Shown: positions 16,913 through 24,755 of the stretch, one piece after another
How positions within the stretch are numbered: position 1 is the stretch's first letter
Layout: the number at the start of each line of letters is the position of its first letter
Source of the DNA: Bordetella parapertussis
Lineage (GTDB): Bacteria; Pseudomonadota; Gammaproteobacteria; Burkholderiales; Burkholderiaceae_C
Assembly: GCA_945878355.1 (NCBI GenBank)
Contig: CAMCTC010000004.1
Span: forward strand, 1 to 64,000
Reading direction: 5' to 3'
Length of the DNA: 64,000 nt
Translations under genes and position numbers: made by a program
Notes under the pieces: model-generated
Told to the model about the DNA's origin: nothing
What the model saw: the letters and a program-made list of their open reading frames with translations, nothing else
Databases searched by the model: none

Positions 16913-18133
16913 ATGATGATGGCTACCGATGAACTTGCTACATACCGTGCGGATGTACAAGGCTGGATCGACGCGAATTTCCCGAAATCGTTGACCGGCC
17001 GCGGGGCCGAGTTGCTGGGCGCGGGCGCTGGTCGAGAGCCGCTGCCCGACGACATGCAGCTGTGGGTACGCCGACTTGGTGAGCGCGGTTTCGGTGCCCC
17101 GACATGGCCTACCGAGTTCGGCGGTGCGGGTCTGAATGGCGCACAGTCGCATGTGCTGGCGGACGAGTTGAACAAGGCCGGCGCCTTCAACCCGATCCCG
17201 TTTCTCACAGGCATGGGCGTGACCATGGTGGGCCCCACGATCCTCGAGTACGGCACTGACGAGCAGAAGCGGCAGCATCTGCCGTCAATTGCCAACGGCT
17301 CGATTCGATGGTGTCTCGGCCTGTCCGAGCCCAACGCTGGCTCCGACCTCGCGTCCCTCACCACGCGTGCGCAAGATCATGGTGACACCTGGGTGATCAA
17401 TGGCCAGAAGGTCTGGACCTCGGGCGCAGATATTTCGCAGTGGTGCGGTGCGTTGGTGCGCACCGATGCCAGCGCTAGCAAGCGCGATGGCATCAGCTTC
17501 CTGCTACTGCCCATGGACCAGCCCGGTGTGCGCACGCGCCCGATCCCCCTGATTGCTGGAGCCTCGCCGTTTTGCGAGACCTTCTTCACCGATGCCCGCG
17601 CCGCGAAAACCGACCTGCTCGGGCCGCTGAACAAGGGCTGGACCGTGGTGAAGCGATTGCTGCAGCACGAGCGTGCCAGCCAGACCGGCACGCGCAGCGC
17701 GGGCGGTGTGAAGGAGGAGCGGTTCCAGGACATGGCCAAGCGTTACCTGGGCGTGGACGAGTCGGGCCGACTGGCCGATGCTGATCTGCGCGCGCGCCTC
17801 ACGGTGCATTTGATGGATTCGAAAGCGCACACGCTGACCGCAGCGCGCATCGTTGCCGAGGCCAAGGGCAAGGTCGAGGTCAGCGCGGCGGCTTCTATCC
17901 TCAAGAACTCGGCCACCGCCGTGGCGCAGACGCGTGCTGAGTTGACGCTAGAGCTGATGGGCAACCAGGGTCTCGGCTGGGAAGGCGCACGCTTCGCTCA
18001 GGACGAACTCACAGCGGTGCGCAGCTGGCTCTCTGGCAAGGCGATGTCGATCTATGGCGGCTCCTTCGAGGTTCAGAACAACATCATCGCGAAGAACATC
18101 CTCGGCCTGCCCGAGACGACGCAGAAGGGCTAG
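16913..18133 (+). CDS. Acyl-CoA dehydrogenase family protein
   Basis: A 406-residue flavoenzyme expected to oxidise an acyl-CoA to its enoyl-CoA. The middle-domain motif WCLGLSEPNAGSDLASL lies near residues 137-153, the FAD-contacting KVWTSGA follows, and the C-terminal FAD domain ends with SIYGGSFEVQNNIIAKNILGLP. The pattern resembles the larger partner of two-gene dehydrogenases of steroid, cyclic or branched CoA esters, which work as alpha2-beta2 pairs. The second gene follows 82 bp later. Preceded by AGGAACC. Substrate unknown. Confidence 0.92.
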   Translation: MMMATDELATYRADVQGWIDANFPKSLTGRGAELLGAGAGREPLPDDMQLWVRRLGERGFGAPTWPTEFGGAGLNGAQSHVLADELNKAGAFNPIPFLTGMGVTMVGPTILEYGTDEQKRQHLPSIANGSIRWCLGLSEPNAGSDLASLTTRAQDHGDTWVINGQKVWTSGADISQWCGALVRTDASASKRDGISFLLLPMDQPGVRTRPIPLIAGASPFCETFFTDARAAKTDLLGPLNKGWTVVKRLLQHERASQTGTRSAGGVKEERFQDMAKRYLGVDESGRLADADLRARLTVHLMDSKAHTLTAARIVAEAKGKVEVSAAASILKNSATAVAQTRAELTLELMGNQGLGWEGARFAQDELTAVRSWLSGKAMSIYGGSFEVQNNIIAKNILGLPETTQKG

Positions 18134-18141
18134 TCGTTTCG

Positions 18142-18174
18142 GCGATGGGCTGCTTGCCTGCAACAGCCCATCGC
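18142..18174 (+). other. Perfect 11-bp stem-loop between the two acyl-CoA dehydrogenase genes
   Basis: GCGATGGGCTG (18142-18152) pairs exactly with CAGCCCATCGC (18164-18174) around an 11-nt loop. No T-run follows, so it is more likely an mRNA-stability or processing hairpin inside the operon than a terminator. Confidence 0.55.
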
Positions 18175-18215
18175 AATCCGCCTGACGCAATCAGATTCAT
18201 GAAGGAGCCCGCACC

Positions 18216-19352
18216 ATGGCGGCATTGACGACAGAACAGACGATGATCCGCGAACAGGCCAGCGCCTGGGTCCGTGAACAGGCGCCGGTCAAGGCATTTC
18301 GCAAGATGCGTGACAGCGGTATGCCCGCGCGTTTCGAGCCCAGCACTTGGGCGGCGATGGTGGAGCTGGGCTGGACGGGGATCATCGTGCCCGAACAGTA
18401 CGGCGGCTCAGGGCTCGGCTATCTCAGCTTTGGCATCGTGCTCGAACAGACGGGCCGGCAACTGACGGCTTCGCCGCTGTTCGCCTCCGCCCTGGTCGGT
18501 GCCACGGCGCTGGTTCTGGGCGGCAACGACGCGCAGAAGCAATCTTATTTGCCTGGGATCGTCGACGGCAGCGCGATATTCACCTTGGCCGTGGACGAAG
18601 GTACTCGCCATGCGCCTGCCCGCACGGCGCTGCAGGCCACCCGCCATGGCGCCGGTTACCGCTTGAGCGGCAAGAAGACCTTTGTACTGGAAGGCGGGGC
18701 GGCTACACATCTGATCGTGGCTGCGCGCACCAGCGGCAGCGCCGGCGACACCAAGGGCATCACGCTGTTCGTCGTGCCCGCCAACGCCGCGGGCATCACC
18801 CGGACGGACCTCAGCATGGTCGACAGCCGTGGCTATGCGGACTTCAGCTTTGAGGGTGCCGAGGTGGCAGCCGATGCGGTGCTCGGCCCTGTCGACGCAG
18901 GCTTCGCATTGCTGGAGGCGACGCTGGACCGCGCACGCGCAGGTCTGGCTGCCGAGATGCTTGGCACAGCCTCTTGCGCGTTCGACATGACGGTGGACTA
19001 CCTCAAGACGCGCGTTCAGTTTGGTCAAGTGATCGGCTCGTTCCAAGCCCTCGGCCACCGTGCGGCGAGCCTGTTCACACAGCTCGAGCTGAACCGCTCC
19101 TGCGTGGAAGCTGCGCTGCAGGCGATCGACGCCGATGCAGCCGATATCGCCGAACTGTGCTCGCTATCGAAAGCACGCGTTGGCGCGTTCTTGCATCAGG
19201 CGTCGAACGAACTGATCCAGATTCACGGTGGCATCGGCATGACCGATGAGTTTGATGCGGGCTTCTACCTCAAGCGCGCGCGCACGCTTGAGGCCAGCTT
19301 CGGCAACCAAGCATTCCATCGCGACCGCTACGCGACGCTGAACGGTTTCTGA
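18216..19352 (+). CDS. Acyl-CoA dehydrogenase family protein (second subunit)
   Basis: A 378-residue acyl-CoA dehydrogenase relative with AAGGAG before the start. It keeps the C-terminal pattern IQIHGGIGMTDEFDAGFYLKRA and VQFGQVIGSFQALGHRAA. The middle domain is degenerate: the usual SEP-GSD motif is replaced by TLAVDEGTRHAPA. Such pairs of one complete and one degenerate chain form heteromeric dehydrogenases in actinobacterial and betaproteobacterial sterol or alicyclic pathways. The catalytic base cannot be assigned with confidence. Same operon as the previous gene. Confidence 0.9.
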   Translation: MAALTTEQTMIREQASAWVREQAPVKAFRKMRDSGMPARFEPSTWAAMVELGWTGIIVPEQYGGSGLGYLSFGIVLEQTGRQLTASPLFASALVGATALVLGGNDAQKQSYLPGIVDGSAIFTLAVDEGTRHAPARTALQATRHGAGYRLSGKKTFVLEGGAATHLIVAARTSGSAGDTKGITLFVVPANAAGITRTDLSMVDSRGYADFSFEGAEVAADAVLGPVDAGFALLEATLDRARAGLAAEMLGTASCAFDMTVDYLKTRVQFGQVIGSFQALGHRAASLFTQLELNRSCVEAALQAIDADAADIAELCSLSKARVGAFLHQASNELIQIHGGIGMTDEFDAGFYLKRARTLEASFGNQAFHRDRYATLNGF

Positions 19353-19638
19353 TCCGAAACACATTGCTTGTGGCCATCAACCCCCCGGTTTGAGCGCCGC
19401 AAGCGATGGTCTGCAAGCAGTCCTGTGCTCACCCGGTGGTTTGTTTGACAGCCTGCGCAGGTCACGCTGGCCGACGAGTTCTAGGTGCTCAACACCGCGT
19501 CGCGCGCGCGGGGATCAGAAGCGCAGGTTTGTCTAGCACAGTGCGTGGCATAGTCCAACCACAGAGGCGAGCGCTACAAACTGCGCACGAGTGCCTGCGG
19601 CGTCACTTCACGGCGAAGATTCAATACAGGGGTTGGAC

Positions 19639-20337
19639 ATGATCTACCAGCATCGCCTGATCGTTGCACGCAGTGGTCGTCTTGAAAAACGCAATGAAAT
19701 TTTTCAGCGCGAGATGCTCTCGGCGCTTGATGAGCATGGGTCGGTGTTGATTGGCGCTTGGGAGGTGATGCTCGGCACCGAAAGTGGTGCCGGCGTCTAC
19801 CAATTGCGCCAGTTCGACAGCCTGGGCGCATGGGAGCAGCATCAGGATCGGGTGCGCCACGATCGCCAGCAAAAGGGTCGACAGGACAAGCTATACCCAG
19901 CGCTGGATGCGGTCGACACCGCCATCATTCGGCTTGCCGATCGCGCTGCCGCGCTGCCCACCACTTGGCCGGAGGTCGCGGCGCTGGCCGATGCGCCTCG
20001 AGGTTTTTTCGAGCAACGGTGTCTGCATTTCAGACCTGATACCACTCGCCAGCATCATGAACTCTATTTCGACGCTGTGATGCCGGCGCTCGAGTGTCAC
20101 GGGGCGACGCTGGTGGGGTTTTTCGACACAGTGATTGGTCCGGGTTCGATGAATGCCGGGTCGCATCGCAGCGTTGAGTTGCGCCGCTTTCCGGACATGG
20201 CCAGCTGGCAACGATGGCGCGAAGCCCAGGACAGCGACCCTGCGCTGCGCCAATTGGTGCGTGAGCGCTGGGCGCCCTTGGTGGAGCGAATCGACAGCGT
20301 GCTTCTGCGCCCGCTGGCCTACAGCAGGATTCGCTGA
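19639..20337 (+). CDS. NIPSNAP family protein (two tandem domains)
   Basis: A 232-residue protein starting MIYQHRLIVARSGRL. It reads as two ferredoxin-like alpha+beta barrel units: residues 1-95, with VYQLRQFDSLGAWEQHQ, and about 115-215, with SVELRRFPDMASWQRWRE. The repeated hydrophobic-x-R-F-x-x-W pattern is characteristic of NIPSNAP and related dimeric barrels. Bacterial members are common in catabolic clusters, but their activity is unknown. A longer start at 19591 has no better support. Confidence 0.75.
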   Translation: MIYQHRLIVARSGRLEKRNEIFQREMLSALDEHGSVLIGAWEVMLGTESGAGVYQLRQFDSLGAWEQHQDRVRHDRQQKGRQDKLYPALDAVDTAIIRLADRAAALPTTWPEVAALADAPRGFFEQRCLHFRPDTTRQHHELYFDAVMPALECHGATLVGFFDTVIGPGSMNAGSHRSVELRRFPDMASWQRWREAQDSDPALRQLVRERWAPLVERIDSVLLRPLAYSRIR

Positions 20338-20390
20338 GATCCATCCGGTGCGACCAAGGTTCGTGTGGCAGGCGAGCGGCTTGGGGTGAG

Positions 20391-20410
20391 TGGATGGTCA
20401 TTGCCATCCA
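20391..20410. terminator. Stem-loop between convergent genes
   Basis: TGGATGG (20391-20397) pairs with CCATCCA (20404-20410) across a 6-nt loop. It lies between the ends of the NIPSNAP gene and the convergent lactate-dehydrogenase-like gene, a natural place for a two-way terminator. There is no T-run. Confidence 0.35.
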
Positions 20411-20485
20411 ACCCGCGTTTGAGGTCGTGGCGCGGGGGTGCACCCAAGCAGACCGACTGTCCCGCGCCGGAGACGGGTCTTGGCG

Positions 20486-21634
20486 CTATAGCAACCACTC
20501 TGCGCCGAGATCATCGGTACTGGCGCAGCCCATTTGCCCCATCTGAAGATCGATCTCTCGTTTGAGGATCTCGATCGCGCGGGCCGCGCCACGCTCGCGC
20601 CCGGCGATTGCGCCATAGAGCATCGCGCGTCCGGCAAAAACGAAATCTGCGCCCAGGCACATCGCGGCCACCACATGCGACCCTCGACGGATGCCGCTGT
20701 CGAACATCACGGCGATCGACTCGGGCAGTGCTGCGCGGATGGCGGGCAGCACCTCCAGCGGCGAGGGCGCCAAGTCCAGTTGCCGGCCCCCATGGTTGGA
20801 TACCAGCACGCCGTCGGCGCCCAGGGTCACAGCGCGCTTGGCGTCATCAGCATGCATCACGCCCTTGATGACCAGCTTGCCCGGCCAGCGCCGGCGGATC
20901 TCCTCGAAGTCGTTCCAGGTCTGGCTGGCATCGGCGAGCTGAGCCGTCGCCGCGATCGCGATCTCCTGGGCCGAAGACGCAGCGGTGGTTTCGGCCAACA
21001 GCAGGTTCCTGAACTTCGGCACACCGCCACTCGCCAGGTACTCGATGATCCAGCGCGGATGCCGTGCAGCTTCCAGAACATAGGGCAGCTTGAGCTTGAG
21101 CGATGAGCCGAAGCCGCTGCGGGTGTTGTGTTCTCGGTTGGGATGGACCGGCACGTCCACGGTGACCATCAGCACCTGAACGCCCAGATCAGCTGCTCGG
21201 GCCATCGTGGCGTACATCAGCGCCCGGTCTAGGCAGGGATACAGCTGAAAAAAGACGTTCCCATTGCCGGCTGCGACGACCTTGTCCAGCGGGTCGTTCG
21301 ACACGTTGGACAAGGTGAAAGGGATGCCGGACCGGCCAGCAGCGGTGGCCAAGGCCAGGTCGGTGCCGGGTCGGGAGATGCCGGACAGGCCCATCGGTGC
21401 AACGCCCAGCGGCATCTCGTACTTGCGCCCGAACAAAGTACTCACCTGCGTGCGGCGGGAGGTATCGACCAGATAGCGCGGCACCAAGCGCACGGCGTCG
21501 AAGGCGGCGCGATTTCGGGTCATCCCGATCCCGTCCTCGACGCCACCCTCAACGTAACCAAGCACCGCACGAGGCAGATGACTGCGAGCGCAGTGCCTCA
21601 GATCTTCGATGTTGACGGCATTTTCGAAATTCAT
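20486..21634 (-). CDS. FMN-dependent alpha-hydroxy-acid oxidase/dehydrogenase
   Basis: A 382-residue TIM-barrel flavoenzyme of the lactate/mandelate dehydrogenase and glycolate oxidase family. It oxidises an L-2-hydroxy acid to the 2-keto acid. Visible are YVEGG near 27, GVAPMG at 77-82, the FMN lysine K257, and the catalytic base H281 with R284 in SNHGGRQLD. RSGFGSS near 172 marks the flexible loop. It follows the SMP-30-like gene by 14 bp and closes a three-gene operon. The substrate is not clear; lactate, mandelate or a longer hydroxy acid are possible. Confidence 0.92.
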   Translation of the reverse strand: MNFENAVNIEDLRHCARSHLPRAVLGYVEGGVEDGIGMTRNRAAFDAVRLVPRYLVDTSRRTQVSTLFGRKYEMPLGVAPMGLSGISRPGTDLALATAAGRSGIPFTLSNVSNDPLDKVVAAGNGNVFFQLYPCLDRALMYATMARAADLGVQVLMVTVDVPVHPNREHNTRSGFGSSLKLKLPYVLEAARHPRWIIEYLASGGVPKFRNLLLAETTAASSAQEIAIAATAQLADASQTWNDFEEIRRRWPGKLVIKGVMHADDAKRAVTLGADGVLVSNHGGRQLDLAPSPLEVLPAIRAALPESIAVMFDSGIRRGSHVVAAMCLGADFVFAGRAMLYGAIAGRERGAARAIEILKREIDLQMGQMGCASTDDLGAEWLL

Positions 21635-21648
21635 ATCATGGTCCTTGC

Positions 21649-22623
21649 TCAGCTGTAGCCCATGCCTAGCGTGTTTACCTGCAAGGCATAAACAGACTGT
21701 GAGGCGGTGATGAACAGGCGGTTTCGCTTGACGCCGCCGAAGCACAGGTTGGCGGCCCCCTCGGGCAAATGAATGACGCCTATCCGGGTGCCGTCGGGGG
21801 CGAACACATGGACCCCGTCGGCATCGGGTTCACCCCAGCCCACCGCGGCCCAAACGTTGCCATCGGTATCGACACGGAAACCGTCGGTGGAGGCGGTGCC
21901 AAAGTCACAGAAGACGCGCGGCTCGCTCAGGCGCCGCTGGTCGATCACATCAAACACATGGATCTGGCGCGGATGCCCACGCTTGTGCGAAGCACCGGTG
22001 TCGGCGACATAAAGCAAGCGGTGGTCCGGCGAAAAAGCCAAACCATTCGGCTTTTCCAGCGTTTCATCGACGACGCTCGCCGCGCCGCTGTGCGGATCGA
22101 CCCGATAGACGCGCGTCGGCAGTTCGAGCTCTCCCTTGTCGCCTTGATCATGAGCCAGCAGTCCGTAGCCGGGATCGGTGAACCAGATGCCGCCATCGGG
22201 ATGCACGACGATGTCGTTGGGCGAATTCAGGCGCTTGCCCTCGAACTGATCGAGCACAACGGTGATCGTGCCGTCGATCTCGGTTCGGGTCACTCGGCGA
22301 CTGCGGTGTTCGCAAGTCAGCAGCCTGCCTTGGCGATCACGGGTGTTGCCGTTGGCGTTGTTGCTTGGCTGGCGAAAGACACTGACCTCGCCGCTGTCCT
22401 CGCACCAGCGCAACATCCGATCATTGGGAATATCGCTCCAGACCAGGCTTCGCAAGTCGCCAAACCACACCGGTCCCTCGTTCCATCGGCCACCCGTCCA
22501 GATTCGCTCGAGGGCGGCACTGCCGACGCGGTAGCGCGCGAAACGCCGATCGAGGTGCTCGATCGCAGGATCCGGATAGCGCACCGGCCTCGTCCAGTCA
22601 CGATCAAGCAGTCGGTCAGTCAT
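21649..22623 (-). CDS. SMP-30/gluconolactonase family hydrolase
   Basis: A 324-residue six-bladed beta-propeller lactonase relative. Metal-site stretches are visible: EGPVWFGD near 50 (first Glu), RLNSPNDIVVHPDGGIWFTDP (Asn and Asp) and EKPNGLAFSPD. These enzymes open sugar or other lactones in the presence of a divalent ion. ATG 22623 is preceded by AGGAG. It lies between the crotonase-family gene (39 bp upstream) and the hydroxy-acid oxidase, so a lactone to hydroxy acid to keto acid route is a reasonable inference. Confidence 0.9.
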   Translation of the reverse strand: MTDRLLDRDWTRPVRYPDPAIEHLDRRFARYRVGSAALERIWTGGRWNEGPVWFGDLRSLVWSDIPNDRMLRWCEDSGEVSVFRQPSNNANGNTRDRQGRLLTCEHRSRRVTRTEIDGTITVVLDQFEGKRLNSPNDIVVHPDGGIWFTDPGYGLLAHDQGDKGELELPTRVYRVDPHSGAASVVDETLEKPNGLAFSPDHRLLYVADTGASHKRGHPRQIHVFDVIDQRRLSEPRVFCDFGTASTDGFRVDTDGNVWAAVGWGEPDADGVHVFAPDGTRIGVIHLPEGAANLCFGGVKRNRLFITASQSVYALQVNTLGMGYS

Positions 22624-22662
22624 CGTCGCGTGCTCCTGTTTCAACAGATCAGACTCTGGCGC

Positions 22663-23451
22663 TCAGCGCGCCTGGAACTTCCCAGGGCGACGCTCGGCAA
22701 CGGCACGCAGGCCTTCCTTGTTGTCCTCGGTGCGAGACAGCCAAGACTGCTCTGCGCCTTCTCGGTCGGTCTGCTCCTGAACATGTCCGGCGAGGTGACG
22801 ACGCAAGGTCAAGCGCGTCGACTGGACCGCCAGCGGCGCGTTCTCGGCGATCGACGCCGCAAAAGCCAGCGCCGTCTCTCGCACCGATGCCAGCGGCACC
22901 AAGCGATCAGCCAGACCCCACTGCAGCGCGGTTTCGCCATCGATGCGAACGCCGGTGAGGAACATTTCAGCGGCGCGCTGCTGGCCGATCAGCCTGGGCA
23001 GGGTGTAGGTCAGACCGAAGCCCGGATGGATGCCGAGTTTGACGAAATTGGCCGCAAAGCGCGCCTCAGGACTCGCGATCCGGAAATCGGCGAACACCGC
23101 CAGGCCAAACCCACCACCGATCGCCGGGCCCTGCACCGCGGCGACCACTGGCTTTGTGTTCGCGAAAAGCCGCACCGCCTCTTGGTACAGCGGATTGCGA
23201 CTGCGCGGCACCGAGTCGTCAATCACCGACGGCCCGCGATTGTCGAAGTTGGCGCCAGCGCAAAAGGCCTTGCCTTCAGAGCACAGGACGATCGCACGAC
23301 ACTCGACGACGTGGTCCAGATCTTCAAGCGCATCGGCCAAATCGCGGATCAAGGCGTGGTCGAAGAAATTGTTCGGCGGTCGACGGATCTCCAACTGCGC
23401 GACATTGGCGCTCAGGGTTACCGCGACATCACCATAGCGTTCTTTCAGCAT
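22663..23451 (-). CDS. Enoyl-CoA hydratase/isomerase family protein
   Basis: A 262-residue crotonase-fold protein and first gene of the three-gene operon. The oxyanion segment CSEGKAFCAGANFDNRG lies near residues 57-73, and the second GPAIGGGFGLAVFADFRIA near 108-126. The position of the first catalytic Glu is taken by ARFAANFVKLGI, so the hydratase glutamates are not obvious. It may act on an unusual CoA ester or catalyse isomerisation or C-C cleavage. Confidence 0.88.
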   Translation of the reverse strand: MLKERYGDVAVTLSANVAQLEIRRPPNNFFDHALIRDLADALEDLDHVVECRAIVLCSEGKAFCAGANFDNRGPSVIDDSVPRSRNPLYQEAVRLFANTKPVVAAVQGPAIGGGFGLAVFADFRIASPEARFAANFVKLGIHPGFGLTYTLPRLIGQQRAAEMFLTGVRIDGETALQWGLADRLVPLASVRETALAFAASIAENAPLAVQSTRLTLRRHLAGHVQEQTDREGAEQSWLSRTEDNKEGLRAVAERRPGKFQAR

Positions 23452-23791
23452 TGCTCATCACTCCGGTCAGGCCCGTGGGCCACACACTGGGCCGACGGAC
23501 ACGTCGGCAGTTAATCACCTCGGAACCTTTCGGCCCCAAGCGAGATGATGCCTGCAGCGCGCGGGCCGCGCCATACCCTGCGCGTCATTGCGCTCTTTTG
23601 AATGCAGGCAAGGTCGAAAGCAAGGGAAAACCCTTTGCCATATACCTGTGCGTCAGGGCGGCTGAGTTGGGCGAGACAGACATGCTGATGCCACTCGATG
23701 GCGTGAGTCACTGCAATGTGCTGGTGATGCTGGCGCGAATCCAACAGCAAGCCGCTTCTCTTATCTGATATTTAGAATGATGGATTGAACG
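23452..23791. other. Intergenic region with palindrome
   Basis: 340 bp without a convincing gene. It contains GCAAGGGAAAACCCTTTGC at 23620-23638, a near-perfect dyad similar to the AGGGTAAACCCT dyad near ubiD. It may be an operator for the crotonase operon that starts at 23451. Confidence 0.35.
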
Positions 23792-24556
23792 CTAAGGCGC
23801 CAGCTCCGCGACCCGTTTTTTCAGGGTCGCCAGCGCGGACATGTCCGCTTGCTTGATGGCCTCGATCGGGGGCGGCTCGATGCTGATGTCGCCCAGTGTC
23901 GATAGCACCACATGGGCGTCGTCATGTCCGTCGACTTGCTTCATCTCCTCGAGCCAGCGGCTCACGTTGGGGAAGGGTTCGAAGTCGAACAGCTTGGTGA
24001 AGCATGGTTGCAGTTGGCCGATCTCCATGTGGGTGGCAAAGTCAGCCAGCGTGAGCTCGGCGCCTGTCAGGTAGCGAGACTGTGCGAGCCATCCGCTTTC
24101 CAAGGCTCGCAACGCCCGCGTGAATGTCGATCGCGCAGCCTGTTGCGTGGTTTCCGGGATGTTCAGGTCTTTGCGGATTCTTGGGGCGACGAGCCCGGTG
24201 GACGCCTCGCGCAGGTTGCGATGGTGGTAATGCAGATACCAGTCCACTTTGGCGCGTCGCTGGGAATCTGCCGGATAGACGTCTTCCCAGCCATGTTTGT
24301 TGCTGAGGTAGCACAAGATAGCGTGCGCCTCGCCGAGCACGAAACCGGTGTCCGGTTCCTCGAGGGCCGGAATCGTCCCCGCGGGATTTTTGGCCAAGTA
24401 CGCCGGACTGCGACTGCCGTTGTCGCCCTTTGAACCAGGGTTGATGGGCACCAGTTCGAACGGCAGCCGCTTGTAGAGCAGCGGCCAGATCACCGCGCGC
24501 ACGGGTTGTGAGAACGGAATGCCTTACAGAACGACGGGTTTGGATGCTTGGGTCAT
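23792..24556 (-). pseudogene. Glutathione S-transferase with an in-frame stop at codon 11
   Basis: The frame starts ATG 24556 (MTQASKPVVL), meets TAA at 24526-24524, and then continues GIPFSQPVRAVIWPLLYKR. That is exactly a GST thioredoxin-fold N-terminus in which the stop sits where Tyr is expected (VVL-Y-GIPFSQP). The rest, to 23792, is an intact GST with NPAGTIPALEE and a C-terminal helical domain ending at VAELAP. Translation could restart at GTG 24502 (236 residues), but the first beta strand and active-site loop would be lost. It is either a recent pseudogene or a single-base sequencing error (TAC or TAT to TAA). It follows the dimethylformamidase-like gene. Confidence 0.75.
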
Positions 24557-24755
24557 GGGTTGGCGGTCGTCAAAGGGGTTGAAGGTCGTCACCCACTGGC
24601 CGGAATTTGATGCGCTGGCAGCGGCGATATGACGGCACCGCGCCGCGGTCCGGCTTCGAGAGGAACGAAGCGGACGCGGAGCTCGTGTTGTTGGCGGCTT
24701 CTGTGACTAAGTCGCCTTGAGAGTCGCCGACATGCTGATCCTGCGGGCGCTCGCT

